From an uncultured Terriglobus sp. (GTDB lineage Bacteria; Acidobacteriota; Terriglobia; Terriglobales; Acidobacteriaceae), in the NCBI GenBank assembly GCA_937871605.1, contig CALMRM010000306.1, positions 1 to 5,860 of the forward strand: a stretch of DNA of 5,860 nucleotides, in the 5' to 3' direction. Of this stretch, positions 4,901 to 5,860 are shown piece after piece. Under the pieces are notes generated by a model, which was not told the origin of the DNA, did no database searches, and was given only the letters and a program-made list of their open reading frames with translations. Position 1 is the first letter of the stretch. Every line of letters begins with the position of its first letter. A program made the position numbers and the translations under genes.

Positions 4901-5860
4901 ATGGCAGAGATCCGGCAGGAAGACTTCATCCGCAGCGTGGAAGATGCGCTGCAGTACATCAGCTACTACCATCCGGCTGACTATGTCCGCAACCTTGCGC
5001 GGGCGTACGAATTGGAGGAGTCAGTCGCGGCCAAGGACGCGATGGCACAAATCCTGATCAACAGCCGCATGTGCGCGGAGGGCCACCGGCCCATCTGCCA
5101 GGACACCGGGATCGTCACCATCTTCGTAAAGGTGGGCATGGGGGCGCGGTTTACGCAGGCGACGCTGGACCTGCAGGGGATGTGCGATGAGGGCGTGCGC
5201 CGCGCCTACCTGAACCCGGACAACCCGCTGCGGGCCTCCGTGCTGGCCGACCCCGCGTTCAGCCGCAAGAACACGAAGGACAACACACCGGCCTCTGTCG
5301 TAGTCGATCTGGTTGCGGGCGACGGCGTCGACGTGACCGTGGCGGCCAAGGGCGGCGGCAGCGAGGCCAAGTCGAAGTTTGCCATGCTCAACCCGTCCGA
5401 TTCGGTGGCGGACTGGGTGCTGAAGATGGTGCCGCAGATGGGCGCGGGATGGTGCCCACCGGGCATGCTGGGCATCGGCATTGGTGGCACGGCAGAGAAG
5501 GCGATGCTGCTGGCTAAGCAGAGCCTGATGGACCCCATCGACATGCAGGAACTGATGGCGCGCGGACCGAAGACCAAGCTGGAGGAGTTGCGCCTCGAGC
5601 TCTACCGCAGGGTGAACGCGCTTGGCATCGGGGCGCAGGGCCTGGGTGGGCTTACGACCGTGCTGGACGTCAAGATCCTGGACGCGCCCACGCACGCGGC
5701 AAACCTGCCGGTGGCCATTATCCCGAACTGCGCGGCTACGCGTCACGTGCATTTCCACCTGGATGGCAGCGGTGCCGCCGTGCTGGAGCCACCATCGCTG
5801 GCGGACTGGCCAGAGCTGACCTACAACCCGCACAACGCACGCCGGGTGAACCTGGACACG
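4901..5860 (+). CDS. fumA: Class I fumarate hydratase, N-terminal 320 residues (continues past right edge)
   Basis: Iron-sulfur (class I) fumarase, catalysing reversible hydration of fumarate to L-malate in the TCA cycle; cytoplasmic and oxygen-sensitive because of its 4Fe-4S cluster. Three cysteines fit the cluster ligands: Cys66 (RPICQDTG), Cys185 (GWCPPGMLG) and Cys277 (IIPNCAATRH). Their spacing (119 and 92) closely matches known class I enzymes, which from memory have 119 and about 94. Other landmarks are KGGGSE (150-155), GIGIGGTAEKA (191-201) and the TRHVHFHLDG segment (280-289). The frame is open through the last base, so the C-terminal domain lies outside the window. The chain already exceeds the usual ~280-300 residues of a separate alpha subunit and runs on into RRVNLDT, which suggests the single-chain form; a two-subunit or tartrate dehydratase relative is less likely. 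The ATG at 4901 has AGAAGG 4 nt upstream. fumA denotes the class, not orthology to E. coli FumA over FumB. Confidence 0.94.
   Translation, partial: MAEIRQEDFIRSVEDALQYISYYHPADYVRNLARAYELEESVAAKDAMAQILINSRMCAEGHRPICQDTGIVTIFVKVGMGARFTQATLDLQGMCDEGVRRAYLNPDNPLRASVLADPAFSRKNTKDNTPASVVVDLVAGDGVDVTVAAKGGGSEAKSKFAMLNPSDSVADWVLKMVPQMGAGWCPPGMLGIGIGGTAEKAMLLAKQSLMDPIDMQELMARGPKTKLEELRLELYRRVNALGIGAQGLGGLTTVLDVKILDAPTHAANLPVAIIPNCAATRHVHFHLDGSGAAVLEPPSLADWPELTYNPHNARRVNLDT

Noticed and set aside
4060..4959. Long minus-strand open frame (299 codons) with internal similarity
   Set aside because: It is antisense to the Uma2 pair and the fumarase start. Its internal repeat (HVLAVGP-type segments) simply mirrors the duplicated Uma2 sequence on the coding strand.
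5021..5833. Long minus-strand open frame (270 codons)
   Set aside because: Entirely antisense to the fumarase, whose catalytic cysteines and motifs are unmistakable on the plus strand.

Overview
The window looks like chromosomal DNA of a Gram-negative, moderately GC-rich bacterium, most likely an acidobacterium (Terriglobia/Acidobacteriaceae type). This is an inference. It rests on an outer-membrane beta-barrel with a cleavable signal peptide, a small secreted carboxypeptidase-regulatory-like protein, tandem Uma2 nucleases with the 'EVLSPRD...MGVP.VWIFDP' signature, a single-chain class I fumarase, and intergenic clusters of short GC-rich hairpins with CTTCA or TTT loops. No rRNA, tRNA, CRISPR array, transposase or integrase is visible.

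Layout. Positions 1-289 have lower GC and atypical codons, and hold only a weak candidate for the 5' part of a minus-strand ORF running off the left edge. Positions 290-1000 (minus) encode a TRIC/UPF0126-family membrane channel. Positions 1001-1268 hold no convincing gene. Positions 1269-1491 hold an inverted arrangement of GC-rich hairpin modules (REP/MITE-like), and 1498-1624 hold three 41-43 bp tandem repeats. Positions 1631-2221 (minus, GTG start) encode a membrane-anchored monohaem cytochrome c. A 179 bp divergent region with a perfect 8+8 bp dyad separates it from a plus-strand series.

That series is: outer-membrane beta-barrel (2401-3177), secreted carboxypeptidase-regulatory-like domain protein (3281-3730), two paralogous Uma2-family nucleases (3730-4314 and 4321-4857), and the N-terminal 320 residues of a class I fumarate hydratase that continues past the right edge (4901-5860+). 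The secreted protein and first Uma2 gene overlap as TAATG, and the two Uma2 genes are 6 bp apart, so these three are probably one transcription and translation unit. The fumarase has a 43 bp upstream gap with its own promoter-like sequence and a perfect 7+7 bp dyad.

Functionally this is mostly ordinary accessory and housekeeping content. I see no clear new multi-gene system. The items most worth a second look are the mirror-symmetric hairpin cluster, the dyad over the fumarase start region, and the unusual coupling of a secreted domain protein to a duplicated Uma2 nuclease pair.
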